Of a stretch of 64,000 bases of DNA, positions 52,605-63,977 are shown in pieces. Made by a program: the position numbers and the translations under genes. The stretch comes from Emiliania huxleyi CCMP1516. Lineage: Eukaryota; Haptophyta; Isochrysidales; Noelaerhabdaceae. The stretch lies in contig NW_005200881.1 of the NCBI RefSeq assembly GCF_000372725.1, forward strand, positions 230,112 to 294,111. Reading direction: 5' to 3'. A model generated the notes under the pieces. The model was not told the DNA's origin and searched no databases. It saw nothing but the letters and a program-made list of their open reading frames with translations. Position 1 is the stretch's first letter. Each line of letters opens with the position of its first letter.

Positions 52605-53062
52605 TGTCCGGAGTGAAAAGTCCAACGCGCTCGTCGGTGACGGCTTCCTCCAACCTGTGCGCCGCGCTCGGCGAACCTCGACAGCGCCTTCGGTGGCATG
52701 CAGCTCTTTGCGCCTGAAGCCTGGAGTGAAGCTCCTCTGCTGCTCACACACTCTGCACAGATGGCACAGCCCACAAGCCCACTGTGCGGCTGCCACAGCT
52801 GTCACAGCGATGGGCTCGCCCTCACTGGCCCTCAGTCACTTGTGCTGCGGCTTGTGTGAGCGACACTGCGCGGCGACTGCCGGCACACTGTGTCTTTGAG
52901 ACCATGGGTGTGAGGTAAAACCAGGCTACCAGCGCTTGGTCACATCAGCCTTGAGGTCATATCCTTCTCCTCTGTGAATGGTAACACTTGTCTACTCGCT
53001 GGAGCCGAGCAGGAGGGCTTGGCGCACAACCCCTGTTCAACTCAGGGTCCTTCCCCTTTAGA
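52605..53062 (+). repeat. dispersed repeat R2, copy 2
   Basis: Same orientation as 27627-28087. Immediately followed by repeat R1 copy 2, so the two families are adjacent here but not at their other sites. 52375-52604 holds the 3' flank of the SPRY gene. Confidence 0.85.
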
Positions 53063-53226
53063 CGCGCTAGAGCCGGACCCGGAGGACACACATTCCATGT
53101 CATCGTCACTTTCCTTCTTGTGGCCTGCCTTTTCGCGCGCCGTGGGGAAAATATACCTTCTCGCAAAAGGAATCGACGCGATGTGCAAAGCATACAAGAA
53201 GGGGAGAAGGAAGAGGAGAGACGCCG

Positions 53227-53660
53227 GTGGTGACGAAGCAGAAACTAGCGCAGACGAGAGCAGGGCAGACCCGGGGAGTGGGGAGCCGGAGCAGACGGCA
53301 TCGGCCGCCGAGGGAACGTTGGGAAGAGGCACGAGGAGGGCGGCGACCTCGACCGCGCGACTATGGAGGACCCGTCGCCAGACGACGCAGGGCAGCAGAC
53401 GGTGAGGCGGAGCAGACGCGCAGGGCGAGACGAGGGAGGGAGCAGGACTTTGCGGAGATCAGCAGGAGGATGTACGAAGAGATTAGGAGCAGCAGGGACC
53501 CGAGGGACCATGTGGAAGACGGCTAGTGCTAGTCCCCCATCGGGAGGACGACCCCGGCTAGTCGCCGACCACACCCACAAAGAACCCTGCACAAAGATCG
53601 CAAGGCCAAGGGCGGGGACCTGTTCTTTTTTAACCCATCTCACAGTAGAGGTGTCCGTTT
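53227..53660 (+). repeat. dispersed repeat R1, copy 2, with an Arg-rich frame ending
   Basis: An Arg/Glu-rich frame (53227-53526) ends QDFAEISRRMYEEIRSSRD plus a PRDHVEDG tail, almost identical to the minus-sense copy near 17.4 kb. The conserved 3' tail runs to cagtagaggtgtccgtttta (to about 53660). The part from cggcgacctcgaccg to gcggagcagacg is shared with 56000-56110. I treat the frame as element-derived, not as a host gene. Confidence 0.6.
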
Positions 53661-53875
53661 TATCCTATTTATACCTTCTCGCAGCTGCGAGACGAGCTTT
53701 CTCGGAGCGACAGTCTCAAAGCAAAAAGGGGGGAGGGGAAGGGGACGATCGCTGGCGAGCGCCAGCGCGTCCCAAGAACGGTGGGGTGCCCAACCGCCGC
53801 GGCGCGCCGGGCCGGGCGCTCGGGCGCTCGTTTTACGTGTTTCGGTAATGGGCTCTGAAAGAGAAAGAGGAAAGA

Positions 53876-53972
53876 GAGGGAGTGGGGAGAGGGAGAGAGG
53901 GAGAGGGAGAGGGAGAGAGAGGGAGAGGGAGAGGGAGAGGGAGGGAGGGAGGGAGGGAGGGAGGGAGGGAGG

Positions 53973-54011
<39 letters not shown>
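53876..54011. repeat. GA-rich microsatellite (gagagg)n/(gggag)n/(ga)n
   Basis: Purine-only tract of about 135 bp passing from gagagg through gggag to pure ga. Creates spurious Ser/Leu/Pro and Arg/Glu frames. 54012-54521 has no supported gene apart from the downstream flank of the next minus gene. Confidence 0.95.
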
Positions 54012-54015
<4 letters not shown>

Positions 54016-54521
54016 CCACAAAAAAGCCCCCCCGTGTGGAGAGACAACACAAGAGAGCGAGGGGCTAGGAAAGGAGAGGAGGAGGCGGACGAGGATGCCT
54101 CTGATCATAAGTGTTAAGTCCGGCACAGGCGTGCGCACATACCGAAGGCACGCAGGCCTGCCTGTGCATGGTCCTGCGTGCCCGCGCGTCCCCGTACCAT
54201 TACGCCCCCGCCGGCGGCAGGCCGGCACAAAATTCAAACACAACGAAAAATCAAACAAGTAAACGACTGAAGACACACATCCCGCGTCTCTCTCTCTCTG
54301 CGCGCAGCCACTGCGCACATACACCATCTCGCCGGTCACCACGCACCTCGAGTCACTTGATATCGGCGGGTTTTGTGGCCACCCCGAGACCAGAAAGGCC
54401 CGTCTGACCGATGGGCTTTCTTCGCACCTCTGTGAGCTGTGTTCTCGAACTTGATCGAGCTGCAATCGGGCGGGAGTGGTTGGGACCGATATGTAGAGGT
54501 ATTATTCGGGGCAGGAGATGC

Positions 54522-55901
54522 TCAGATCTCGTGCACCGGCAGTTGAGGTGAGTCAGGCACCGGCACCTGAGTCGCCTCGGACTGTGCGCGGCTCTGACCC
54601 TGCCCTCGGCCCTGGCTCTTGCGCTGCGCGATCCGTTCTGCCAGTTGGTCGAGGTAGGACATTTCCTCGGACTTGCCATTCTGTGAGTAGGTCGTCTGCC
54701 GCCCAACCGGCTGCCCCTCACCGCCACGAGGCGGGACGCCGGGAGGAGGCGGCGGCTGCGCCGTCTCCGCCGCATCGAGTGACGCACGCCGCCGCTCCAG
54801 CTTGGAGGCAAACTCGGGCGAAAGCAGGAAGCTGCCACCTGGGCTGGTGGAGGCTTGCTCCTGGACGCTTGCAGATGGCGGAAGGGGCGGAGGACGAGCC
54901 GGGGGCGGCGGCGGCGGTGCAGGCGGCGGCGGAGGCGGCGGCGGCGGAGGCGGAGGTGGCGGCAGAGGCGGTGGTGGAGGTGGCAGAGGCGGAGGTGGTG
55001 GGACGGCAGTGTTGACGCCTGCAGCATCAGGGCTGGCAGCAGTGGTGGTGATGGTGGCTGTAACACCAATGCCGACGGGGGCCTCGCCCGACTCCGGTGT
55101 GCAACTGTCCAGCCGCTCGCGTCGAGCAGCCATCATCAACAAAATCTCTGCGTCTCTTTCCCTCGCCCACTCACTTCCAACGCCGCCGCCGCCACCTTCG
55201 TGGCATTCGTGCGGCACTGCCGCGGCCCGAGAGCGCTCGTGAACGGCTCCAATAGCGTCGGCGACGGCCCGAGGGAGGCCTTGGAGGCGCGAGCTTGTGC
55301 CCGTGTCCTCATCGAGATGCCCCTCGCGTTCTGCAGCCTTGCGTCGCACAACGATCTCGCGAATCCCCGCGAGCGACGACAAAGGCGTGCGACCAGGCAG
55401 TGAGACTAGCAGACTGCGTTCCTCGTCCATGCAGCTCGCCACCAATTCGCGCTCCAACTCCGCCGCTGCAGCCTCGCTTGCGGTCACACGCCGGGCGACA
55501 GCGGCCCGGACATCGGCGACTGTGGCGAGCCCTGACACGTCCAGTAGTAACACTTCCTCACCGCCCTGGTCCTCCTCCAGCCGCACTGTGACACGGAGGG
55601 TCTTGCACGGCGCCACTCTAGCCAGTGGATCCAGAATGCCTTCCTCTTCGCCATCGGCATCGTCGCCTCGCTGGCCCCCAAGGAGAGGATCAAGGCCCGC
55701 CGCTCGGGCACAACGAATGCCGACGCGGCTGGTGGCGAGTAGGATGCAGCAGCAGAGCGGGAAGGCAAGGCCCGAAAGGACGAAGATCGCCACCTCAAAC
55801 CAGGCCGTTGTGTCCATGTGACAGCGCAACTCGGGCCCGGGGGCGGGACAACCAGAACAACCGAGAGCGCCCGCCGAGCGCACAGAGAGGGCTGATGACA
55901 T
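54522..55901 (-). CDS. single-pass membrane protein with polyproline and WH2-like tail
   Basis: 459 residues from 55901, or 431 from the Met at 55817 (MDTTAWFEVAIFVLSGLAFP), which places a membrane helix, FEVAIFVLSGLAFPLCCCIL, at the N-terminus. After it comes a soluble region with strand/helix character (LRVTVRLEEDQGGEEVLLLD, TVADVRAAVARRVTASEAAA) that resembles a ubiquitin-like fold only loosely. Further on are a polyproline block (about residues 300-345), then SFLLSPEFASKLERRRASLD, reminiscent of a WH2-type amphipathic helix, and YLDQLAERIAQRKSQGRG. Polyproline plus WH2-like is the layout of actin-nucleation promoters, which recruit profilin-actin; here it is only a suggestion. No other domain recognised. 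The polyPro stretch gives open Gly-rich frames on the other strand. Confidence 0.65.
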   Translation of the reverse strand: MSSALSVRSAGALGCSGCPAPGPELRCHMDTTAWFEVAIFVLSGLAFPLCCCILLATSRVGIRCARAAGLDPLLGGQRGDDADGEEEGILDPLARVAPCKTLRVTVRLEEDQGGEEVLLLDVSGLATVADVRAAVARRVTASEAAAAELERELVASCMDEERSLLVSLPGRTPLSSLAGIREIVVRRKAAEREGHLDEDTGTSSRLQGLPRAVADAIGAVHERSRAAAVPHECHEGGGGGVGSEWARERDAEILLMMAARRERLDSCTPESGEAPVGIGVTATITTTAASPDAAGVNTAVPPPPPLPPPPPPLPPPPPPPPPPPPPPAPPPPPPARPPPLPPSASVQEQASTSPGGSFLLSPEFASKLERRRASLDAAETAQPPPPPGVPPRGGEGQPVGRQTTYSQNGKSEEMSYLDQLAERIAQRKSQGRGQGQSRAQSEATQVPVPDSPQLPVHEI

Positions 55902-55959
55902 GACTCACATGAACATGAACATGAGGCCTCACACACATCCTATTGGTAGCGGAGCCCGG

Positions 55960-56290
55960 TGACCGACACGAGGGGGTGTTGGGGAGCGGAGGCGGACGAG
56001 GAGGGCGGCGACCTCAACCGAGTATGGAGGACCCCACCCGCGGTCTGGTCGCCAGACGACGCAGAGCAGACGATCGGGAGGCGGAGACGCGGAGCAGAGA
56101 CGCGCGCGAGACCGCGAGAGGGCGAGAGCGCGCGCGCGCGCGCGCGCGCCGGAGCCCCGCGAGGCGACCACCACCCCCCACAAGCACAACAAAAGTCCGA
56201 CCCTGCACACCGAAAGATGTAAGAAGATCGCACGGCCACGCCCACGGGTGGGACTTGTTCCTTTTTGCCCATATCCTAGTATAGCCGCCC
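55960..56290 (+). repeat. dispersed repeat R1, copy 3, degenerate
   Basis: Shares ggagggcggcgacctc, tatggaggacc, gccagacgacgcag and the gagatgtgttc-type 3' tail (ttgttcctttttgcccatat, gaggtgttcgagtccg) with copies 1 and 2. A cgcgcgcg run replaces part of the middle. It ends in a ttattatttatt AT tail, as the copy near 17.2 kb does. Confidence 0.55.
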
Positions 56291-56530
56291 TAGAGGTGTT
56301 CGAGTCCGTTATTATTTATTCACAAAATCGGAACAATAGTTATGATGACACGGAAGCCAGCTCTCCGTCACTGTAGTACCTCTGTAGGAGTGGGACTGGC
56401 GAACGATGCGTCGCGCCCCGAGTACACCCTGAGCGAGCCTGGCCGTGTGATGCACGAGAGGCTCTGTCGGAGCAACGCCAAGCGGAGTGCGACCGCGCGC
56501 GCGGCGGCCGCCCCCGTACATATGGCACCG

Positions 56531-57546
56531 CTACCTGCGCCCCTGCAGCGCTCGCAGCAGCCGGCCGGTGTTGTCCGCGCGCACGTCCGCCCCCGTCTGA
56601 GACGCGTCTCCGCCTGCGGCCGCGGCTGTCCCGCCGCCCTGCCGCGCCGCGGCGGCGTCCTTCTGCATGTGGTCGAGGGCCTGGCGGCGGGAGGAGGGGT
56701 GGTGTGTGACGTGTGTGATGTCGCGTGCGCGATGTCGAGCAGCTGCCGCTCGCCTTTGCAGCGATTTTGCGGATGCCGTGCAGCTCCATCGCAGAGACGT
56801 GCTTGAGGTGCACCTACCACACGAGTCGGGTGCACGTGAGGGCGGGCGCGACGGGGGGGGGGCGCAACAGCAGCGAGCAGCGCACCAGCGTCGTGTCTGC
56901 GTCGAGGTTGCGCAAGCCCCTGCGCGTCCAGGGCGGGTGTGGAGCGGGAGCAGGGGGGGGGAAGGGAGCGGGAGGGGGGGGGGGACAAGGCGGGAGGCAC
57001 GTCTGCAGCTTGGTTCGCCGCACGTCCTCGATGTCTGCGACCAGCCCACGGATTTTGTTGGCCTGTGGTGACAGAGGGGCGAGGAGTGTGTGGGAACGGA
57101 AGCGTGCGGCCGGTGACAGAGGGAGCGGGTGGCCTCGGGCAGGTCTTCGCTCGCAATCTGCAGCAGCTCCTTTGCAATCTCGACGTAGTGGTGCGGCAAC
57201 GCCGAGAAGCGGTCGGGGTTGTCGCGCTCCTCGGCGAGAGAGGCCTGCAGGTTGTCCGGCTCCAGCCACTCGGGCAGTTTGATGAAACACTTGTCGCGCT
57301 TCTTGAGGTACGCAGCCACCCAGAGCGGGACCTACGCGCGAGCGGAAATAGTGGCGCCGAAAGAGGGCTCGTGCTGCGCCGCCGCCTCTCGCTCGCTCGC
57401 GCCTCGACTGGCACCGGTGGTGTGAGCTCGACCTCCCGCCCGCAGAGCAATCGGATCGGCGCCGTCCGCAGCTTGGGCACCACGACCACCAGCGTGTCGC
57501 CGCTCAGGAAGGCCGCGTCGGAGGCGGCTGCAGAGAACTGGCTCAT
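56531..57546 (-). CDS. PSF2: GINS complex subunit PSF2
   Basis: Six exons on minus. Exon 1 is 57546-57403 (MSQFSAAASDAAFLSGDTLV, VPKLRTAPIRLLCG). Exon 2 starts at 57331 (VPLWVAAYLKKRDKCFIKLP, EWLEPDNLQASLAEERDNPD, PHHYVEIAKELLQIA). The third exon is ANKIRGLVADIEDVRRTKLQ, the fourth LRNLDADTTL, the fifth VHLKHVSAMELHGIRKIAAK, and the last 56680-56531 (ALDHMQKDAAAARQ). This is the complete PSF2 order: the beta domain with VPLW, PxPYY-like helix, LV-D-x-x-R helix, and the closing L-H-H/MEL.GIR helices. PSF2 joins SLD5, PSF1 and PSF3 in GINS, part of the CMG replicative helicase. Introns 1, 2 and 5 use GC donors; 3 and 4 GT. The Ala/Gly-rich C-terminal tail is longer than usual. It diverges from ADA2 across 688 bp holding a MITE. 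Confidence 0.88.
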
Positions 57547-57746
57547 GTGGGGGCTCTGGTGTGCGCACCCCTGGTCAAACCCGCCGCGCGCGCCAAGACC
57601 GCATTTTTCTTTTTTGAAGAAAGACAGGGAGGAATGGGAGGACGGCACGCCGCCACCACACAGGGATTTTAAGGAGAGGTGTGTGATTCCCCGTCCTGGG
57701 GGAGATGACATACTGGCATTGTACAGTCGATTTTTACAGCGAGCCC

Positions 57747-58158
57747 CAGGTGTATTTTATTTTTGCTTGGGCGGACAGCATGATGAAATTCTGGAAAAAC
57801 CTGACCGGCCCCTGCCCTGCCCCTACCTACCTACCTACCTACCTACCCTACTTATGGGAAACTAAAAAAGAAATCACTGGCGGGGTGAAGGTGGGGTACT
57901 ATACCAACTAAAGTGATGGCTGGTGGTACTCTCCTGCAACCACAGTCCTTCCTGTGGCATGGCAGGCCACTCTCAAGGCCATACAAGCATCAGATCACCC
58001 ACACTTGGGGAGGGTTGACATCGTGATTTCGCCGGAAAATTTCTTTTTTTGCTGTGAAAATTCCGGCGTGAAGAGAGGCAAAAACCCGACGGGGGGGCCC
58101 AGACCTACCCTACCTACCCCGTCATGCTGTCCGCCCAAGCAAAAATAAAATACACCTG
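57747..58158. mobile_element. MITE family M1, copy 1 (412 bp, 7-bp TSD)
   Basis: A perfect 7-bp duplication, cgagccc (57740-57746 and 58159-58165), flanks ends CAGGTGTATTTTATTTTTG and its reverse complement (TIR about 40 bp, to cagcatgatg). Inside are a ctac(ctac)n run and inverted blocks around aaagaaatc. It lies in the divergent promoter of PSF2 and ADA2, 77 bp from the ADA2 start codon. The same family recurs at 62078-62344 in inverted orientation. Confidence 0.88.
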
Positions 58159-58234
58159 CGAGCCCTGCCCATCGCGCCGCCTGCTCCCTCGCAGCCCCAC
58201 CCGCGAACGAATCTCCGGTGCAATTGTCGTCGAC

Positions 58235-60263
<2,029 letters not shown>

Positions 60264-60750
60264 AGTGACGCTGTGTATACGTCCCCCTGATACATCGCTC
60301 GACATCGCAGTCACTCGAGCGGCCTCTCTCGACGCACGGGTTCACGGAGTTGCATACAACGGGGTGCGGTGTTGTCTTTATTCACCTTTGTTTTTTATCA
60401 TACAAAACCCTCTCCAACGCGCAAACGACCACACTACCCTTAACGCTTAAGCAAGCCGTACCTAGGTATCCACTCGTGGCCGACACGGTGTTGAAAACGG
60501 CGGAGTCACACAACCAGTACTTGGCAGTGCTCAGTGGACAGATCGAGACAAAGAGAGAGATGGAGACAGCACGAGACACGCGCACACGGGCTCACGGACT
60601 GCACCCTCGATCCCTCGCTACCTAGAGAGCGCAGAGCGGACTTTTCGCGGGCACACTCGCACTCTGAGACGCCCCGCGAATGACAAAGCAAATGGTGAGG
60701 CTAGCACGCAAGTGCTCAGAGTAAGACGGGGCGCATCCAGCGTTCCAGCC
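60264..60750. other. convergent 3' ends of ADA2 and the Rieske gene
   Basis: No gene. A run of tttgttttttatcatac lies near 60387. Both genes end into this gap. Confidence 0.5.
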
Positions 60751-61986
60751 TCAGGCATCCAGCACGACAACTTCTCCTCGCTCCTCCGGCGTCAGGTTGC
60801 GGCGCACCAACTCCTCGCAGCGTGCGTTGAACCCCGACGGGCCGCTGACAACGGTCATCACCACTGCGTCCTGTCGTCGATCCACCAGGTGCTCACGCAT
60901 CATCGCCGCGTCAATACGCCGGCCGCGGACAGCAGCGGCGCCGCCGGTCCGGCTCCGCTTGGGCTCCCTCGCATCTACTAGCACTGCCCTGTCCTTCTCC
61001 CTCGTGAGCACGTACGCGTAGCGGAAGCCCCGCTCGGGCCAGGAGGCGGCGAGATCCTCCAGCTCAGCCGCCAGCAGCGCATCCTCCAGCGTCCAGCACG
61101 AGTAGAGCATTTGCACGCACGCCGCTGCCGCCTTGGCCCGGCGCAGGAACTGCAAGCACGGCGCGACGCCAGTCCCGCCAGCCAACAGATTGAAGGTCAG
61201 CCCGCGCGGTGTCGGAGCGAGATCGAATGCTGGGATCCTCAGCGTCACCCTCGGCGGACTAACTGCGGCTAGGTCTCCAATCGCCGCCCTCGCGAGTTGG
61301 TCCGACATCTCACCCTTGGAGTACAGCTTGATGACCAGGGTGATCAGCCCGCTCCGCGTTGTGTCCTCGCTGGTGCTCGTCGGGGTGTACTCGCGGCTTA
61401 CTCCCCCCATGGCCAGCCAGAGGTGCCACATGGCCGCCGGCTCCTGCGCAAAGGCGGCACGGTCCCGTTCCTCAACCAGCTGCAGAGTGTACTCGTCGCT
61501 GTCGGGGCTCAGGGCGCGGATTCGGAGCAGCTTGGCAGCCAGCAGCCTGGCATGCTGCTCATCAGCCGCGGCTCTCGTAGGCGCGGCCGGCGCAGGCTCT
61601 GGTGCAGCGTGCTCCGCGAGCCTGCGAACGAAGATCACACCGTCCTCCTCCTTTGTCTGGTAAGTCGGAACCGCCCATGCCGCCACGTCGTCCGAGCGAC
61701 TGCATTGGCGGCGGGTCGTGCATTTGCCGGTGGCGAAAGAAACAAAGAGGCCCCCACCGAACTTGCTTTTGTGCTTCGGGCATCGCAAACAGAGCCCAAG
61801 GTCTCCGCCGAGGTCCTCAATGTCGCCAGAGCGGTGCAGACTGGCCTTCTTGTGCGGGCAGCTGTTGCTCATCGCAAGCAGGCGGCCGCCGTGACGGATC
61901 AAGACGATGTCGGTGCCATCAGGCAGCGAGTGGCGAACGGGCTCCCGTCCAACCTCGCGCAGCGCGCAGACAGCCACCCAGCCCAT
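60751..61986 (-). CDS. Rieske [2Fe-2S] - flavin reductase fusion
   Basis: 411 residues from MGWVAVCALREVGREPVRHS (61986). The open frame continues upstream only because it enters the MITE, so that Met is chosen. The Rieske domain occupies residues 1-110: NSCPHKKASLH (C-x-H) and GLCLRCPKHKSKF (C-x2-H), with VSFATGKCTTRR closing the sheet. A linker leads to a ferredoxin-reductase/cytochrome-b5-reductase fold: RALSPDSDEYTLQLVEE, the FAD site SREYTPTS (RxYT), LITLVIKLYSKGEMSDQL, NLLAGGTGVAPCLQFLRRA (NAD ribose/pyrophosphate loop) and VVSGPSGFNARCEELV (C/SGP-x-GF nicotinamide motif). It should pass electrons from NAD(P)H via FAD to the Rieske cluster or the reverse. A soluble enzyme, one exon. Fusion of these two modules without a terminal oxygenase is known in scattered eukaryotes; the acceptor is unknown. 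Confidence 0.86.
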   Translation of the reverse strand: MGWVAVCALREVGREPVRHSLPDGTDIVLIRHGGRLLAMSNSCPHKKASLHRSGDIEDLGGDLGLCLRCPKHKSKFGGGLFVSFATGKCTTRRQCSRSDDVAAWAVPTYQTKEEDGVIFVRRLAEHAAPEPAPAAPTRAAADEQHARLLAAKLLRIRALSPDSDEYTLQLVEERDRAAFAQEPAAMWHLWLAMGGVSREYTPTSTSEDTTRSGLITLVIKLYSKGEMSDQLARAAIGDLAAVSPPRVTLRIPAFDLAPTPRGLTFNLLAGGTGVAPCLQFLRRAKAAAACVQMLYSCWTLEDALLAAELEDLAASWPERGFRYAYVLTREKDRAVLVDAREPKRSRTGGAAAVRGRRIDAAMMREHLVDRRQDAVVMTVVSGPSGFNARCEELVRRNLTPEERGEVVVLDA

Positions 61987-62077
61987 CTTTGCGTCCGCCG
62001 GACACAAGCGCGTGCGTCCCAGCGGCCGTGTGTGTGAGTGTGTGTGTGGCCGGACCGCGCCCAGGACCGGTCCTATC

Positions 62078-62344
62078 CAGGCGTGTATTCTTTTTGCATA
62101 GCCGTACATTATAACAGGGTGGAAGGGTAGGTCTGGGCCCTCCCGTCGGATTTTTCCCTCTCTTCACGCTGGAATTTTCACAGCAGAAAAAGAAATCCCG
62201 CCCGATCGAGTGATTTCTTTTTTAGTTTCCCTAAGTAAGGTAGGTAGGTAGGTAGGTAGGTAGGTAGGGGCACCGCAGGGGCCGGCCAGGGTTTTTGCAG
62301 AATTTCATCATGATGTAAGGCCAAGCAAAAAGAATACACACCTG
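62078..62344. mobile_element. MITE family M1, copy 2 (267 bp)
   Basis: Ends CAGGCGTGTATTC and GAATACACACCTG; flanks tcctatc and gcctatc (7 bp, one mismatch). The interior matches copy 1 in inverted order: gggtaggtctggg, cacgctggaattttcacagc, aaagaaatc, the (ggta)n run and gaatttcatcatgatg. The copy-1 middle of about 150 bp is missing. It sits in the divergent promoter between the Rieske fusion and the membrane protein. Confidence 0.85.
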
Positions 62345-62441
62345 GCCTATCCGGACGTTCTCGAGGTGGATATCCTTTGGCCGGCGCCGACCGTTCCAGG
62401 GGACGCACGCATACTCGTCAAGTCGCACGAGAGCTCCGCCG

Positions 62442-63977
62442 ATGTCGTTGTGCCTCTCGGCGGCGGCCGGGCACTTGGGCGTAGGAGCCGCGGATGTGTG
62501 CCCGGCCATCTGCTCCTGCTTCCTGGCACATCCCGCGCGGCCCCGGCTCCGTTCCGGCATCTTGCGGCTGCGAGGCGGTGGTGTCTTGCAATTCGCCGCC
62601 ACACAGGCTCGAGTCATGATGGAGGAGAGGGTGCGTCAAGACGACCACCGATCCGCAATCAGCGCCCTTCGCTGTCTGATGGGCGTGTGGCTCCTCTTCC
62701 AGCCTCTCAGGCACGCGGGGCTTGTTGACCGACCGCTCGGCCGCTCGGTGCTGCAGCTCTTCTTTGCAGCCCACTTCTACTTTCGCCTGTGCGGACTCCT
62801 CGTCGCCCGCGTGGACGTGTTTGCAGTCCCGCGCTCCAATAATGGCAGGCTGAGAAAGTTCGCCATGCGCGCCGCATTGCTGGCTCTCGCTTCGACCGCG
62901 TCGCGCCATCTCGGGTGGGAGGCTGGTGCTACCACGTTGCGTCGCGCCTTGCCGGGTGGGCTGGCGCTTGGCGTGGTGATTGCGCGCTCAGCGACGGCAG
63001 TCTTTGACCACTTCTCGTCGGAGCTCCACGAGAGCCTCCGCTACCTCGCCGCGAAGCGAGCCATCTTCACGCCGGAGCATGCCAGCGTGTTTGTCGACCT
63101 CGACGAGGCGCTCTCCAGCGCTTGGGGTAGCGAGGAGGAGCGCGCGCTGAACGAGGCGGCCGAGCGGGCGCGTGAGGCGGTCAAGAAGGCGCTCTCCTCA
63201 GGCTCCAGGGCGCAGGAGGCGGCTCGTAGGGCGAGCGCGCAGCGGATCGGCAAGCAGGTAGCGCGTACGGCAATCGCCGTCACGGGGACGGCGGCGGGGC
63301 TGGCGGTTGCATGCGAGCGTCGGCTACCACTCGCAGACCGCCTCCCCTCCCCGCCTTCACCAGAGGCGCTGGCCCTCTTCGCTCCCGCGCTCGTGGGGGC
63401 GTTTGAGCTCACGAGCGCCCTGCGCGAGGTGCGATACCTGAACGCCTTCCGCATGCGTACGGCCACGGTGCAGCTGGTCACCCTCGCTCCGCGGCTGCTG
63501 CGCCGTCCGCTCGGGTGGCTCTTTGCCCTCTGCAGGCTCCTTTTCGGCGGGGCGCGCTCCGCCTTTGGGTCCGCCATCCGCCTGGAGGCGCGCCTGGAGC
63601 GCAGCCTGTTGGGGCAGGAGTACGTCCTCTACCGGGAGGTGATGCGCTTCGCCCGGAGCCCCGCCGGCCGCCGCATCGGAAGGTGGGCCTCCGCGCTTCG
63701 TGAGCTGGCAGGGTGGCTGGCCTGGGCAATCAGGGGGGCGACGCTGGCCAAGGCGCCGGTGAGGTGGGCCCGCGGCTTCCTCCGGGGCACGCACAACGAG
63801 GTGTGGCCGTGGGCGCTCGCCGTCGCTGGCTACCGCGTCCAGACCGGCGCGCTGCCTCTCCACCGCGTGCCGGGGTGCGTCGGCAGGCTCTCCGCCGCGC
63901 CCGTCGTCGCCTGCTCGAAGGCCGTCACGGCGGCCTGGCTGGCGGCGAGGCGCAGCCTGCCCTGGCCTGCGGGGTAG
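62442..63977 (+). CDS. hypothetical multi-pass membrane protein
   Basis: 511 residues from MSLCLSAAAGHLGVGAADVC; a later start at MMEERVRQDDHRSAIS (62613) is equally possible. The first 55 residues include LRSGILRLRGGGVLQF, a word I associate with N-terminal regions of haptophyte proteins. Hydrophobic helices: LRCLMGVWLLFQPLRHAGL, SVLQLFFAAHFYFRLCGLLV, GLALGVVIARSATAVF, TAIAVTGTAAGLAVA and ALALFAPALVGAFELTSALR. Between the third and fourth is a charged helix (ALNEAAERAREAVKKALSSG). The C-terminal third is basic and amphipathic. No catalytic motif and no recognised family. It starts on the far side of the M1 MITE from the Rieske gene. The stop at 63977 is inside the window. Confidence 0.6.
   Translation: MSLCLSAAAGHLGVGAADVCPAICSCFLAHPARPRLRSGILRLRGGGVLQFAATQARVMMEERVRQDDHRSAISALRCLMGVWLLFQPLRHAGLVDRPLGRSVLQLFFAAHFYFRLCGLLVARVDVFAVPRSNNGRLRKFAMRAALLALASTASRHLGWEAGATTLRRALPGGLALGVVIARSATAVFDHFSSELHESLRYLAAKRAIFTPEHASVFVDLDEALSSAWGSEEERALNEAAERAREAVKKALSSGSRAQEAARRASAQRIGKQVARTAIAVTGTAAGLAVACERRLPLADRLPSPPSPEALALFAPALVGAFELTSALREVRYLNAFRMRTATVQLVTLAPRLLRRPLGWLFALCRLLFGGARSAFGSAIRLEARLERSLLGQEYVLYREVMRFARSPAGRRIGRWASALRELAGWLAWAIRGATLAKAPVRWARGFLRGTHNEVWPWALAVAGYRVQTGALPLHRVPGCVGRLSAAPVVACSKAVTAAWLAARRSLPWPAG

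Noticed and set aside
53640-54465. Ser/Leu/Pro-rich minus-strand ORFs
   Set aside because: Translation of the GA microsatellite.
61987-62109. N-terminal extension of the Rieske fusion (MYGYAKRIHAW...)
   Set aside because: The extra codons come from the end of the inserted MITE; the domain begins after the Met at 61986.
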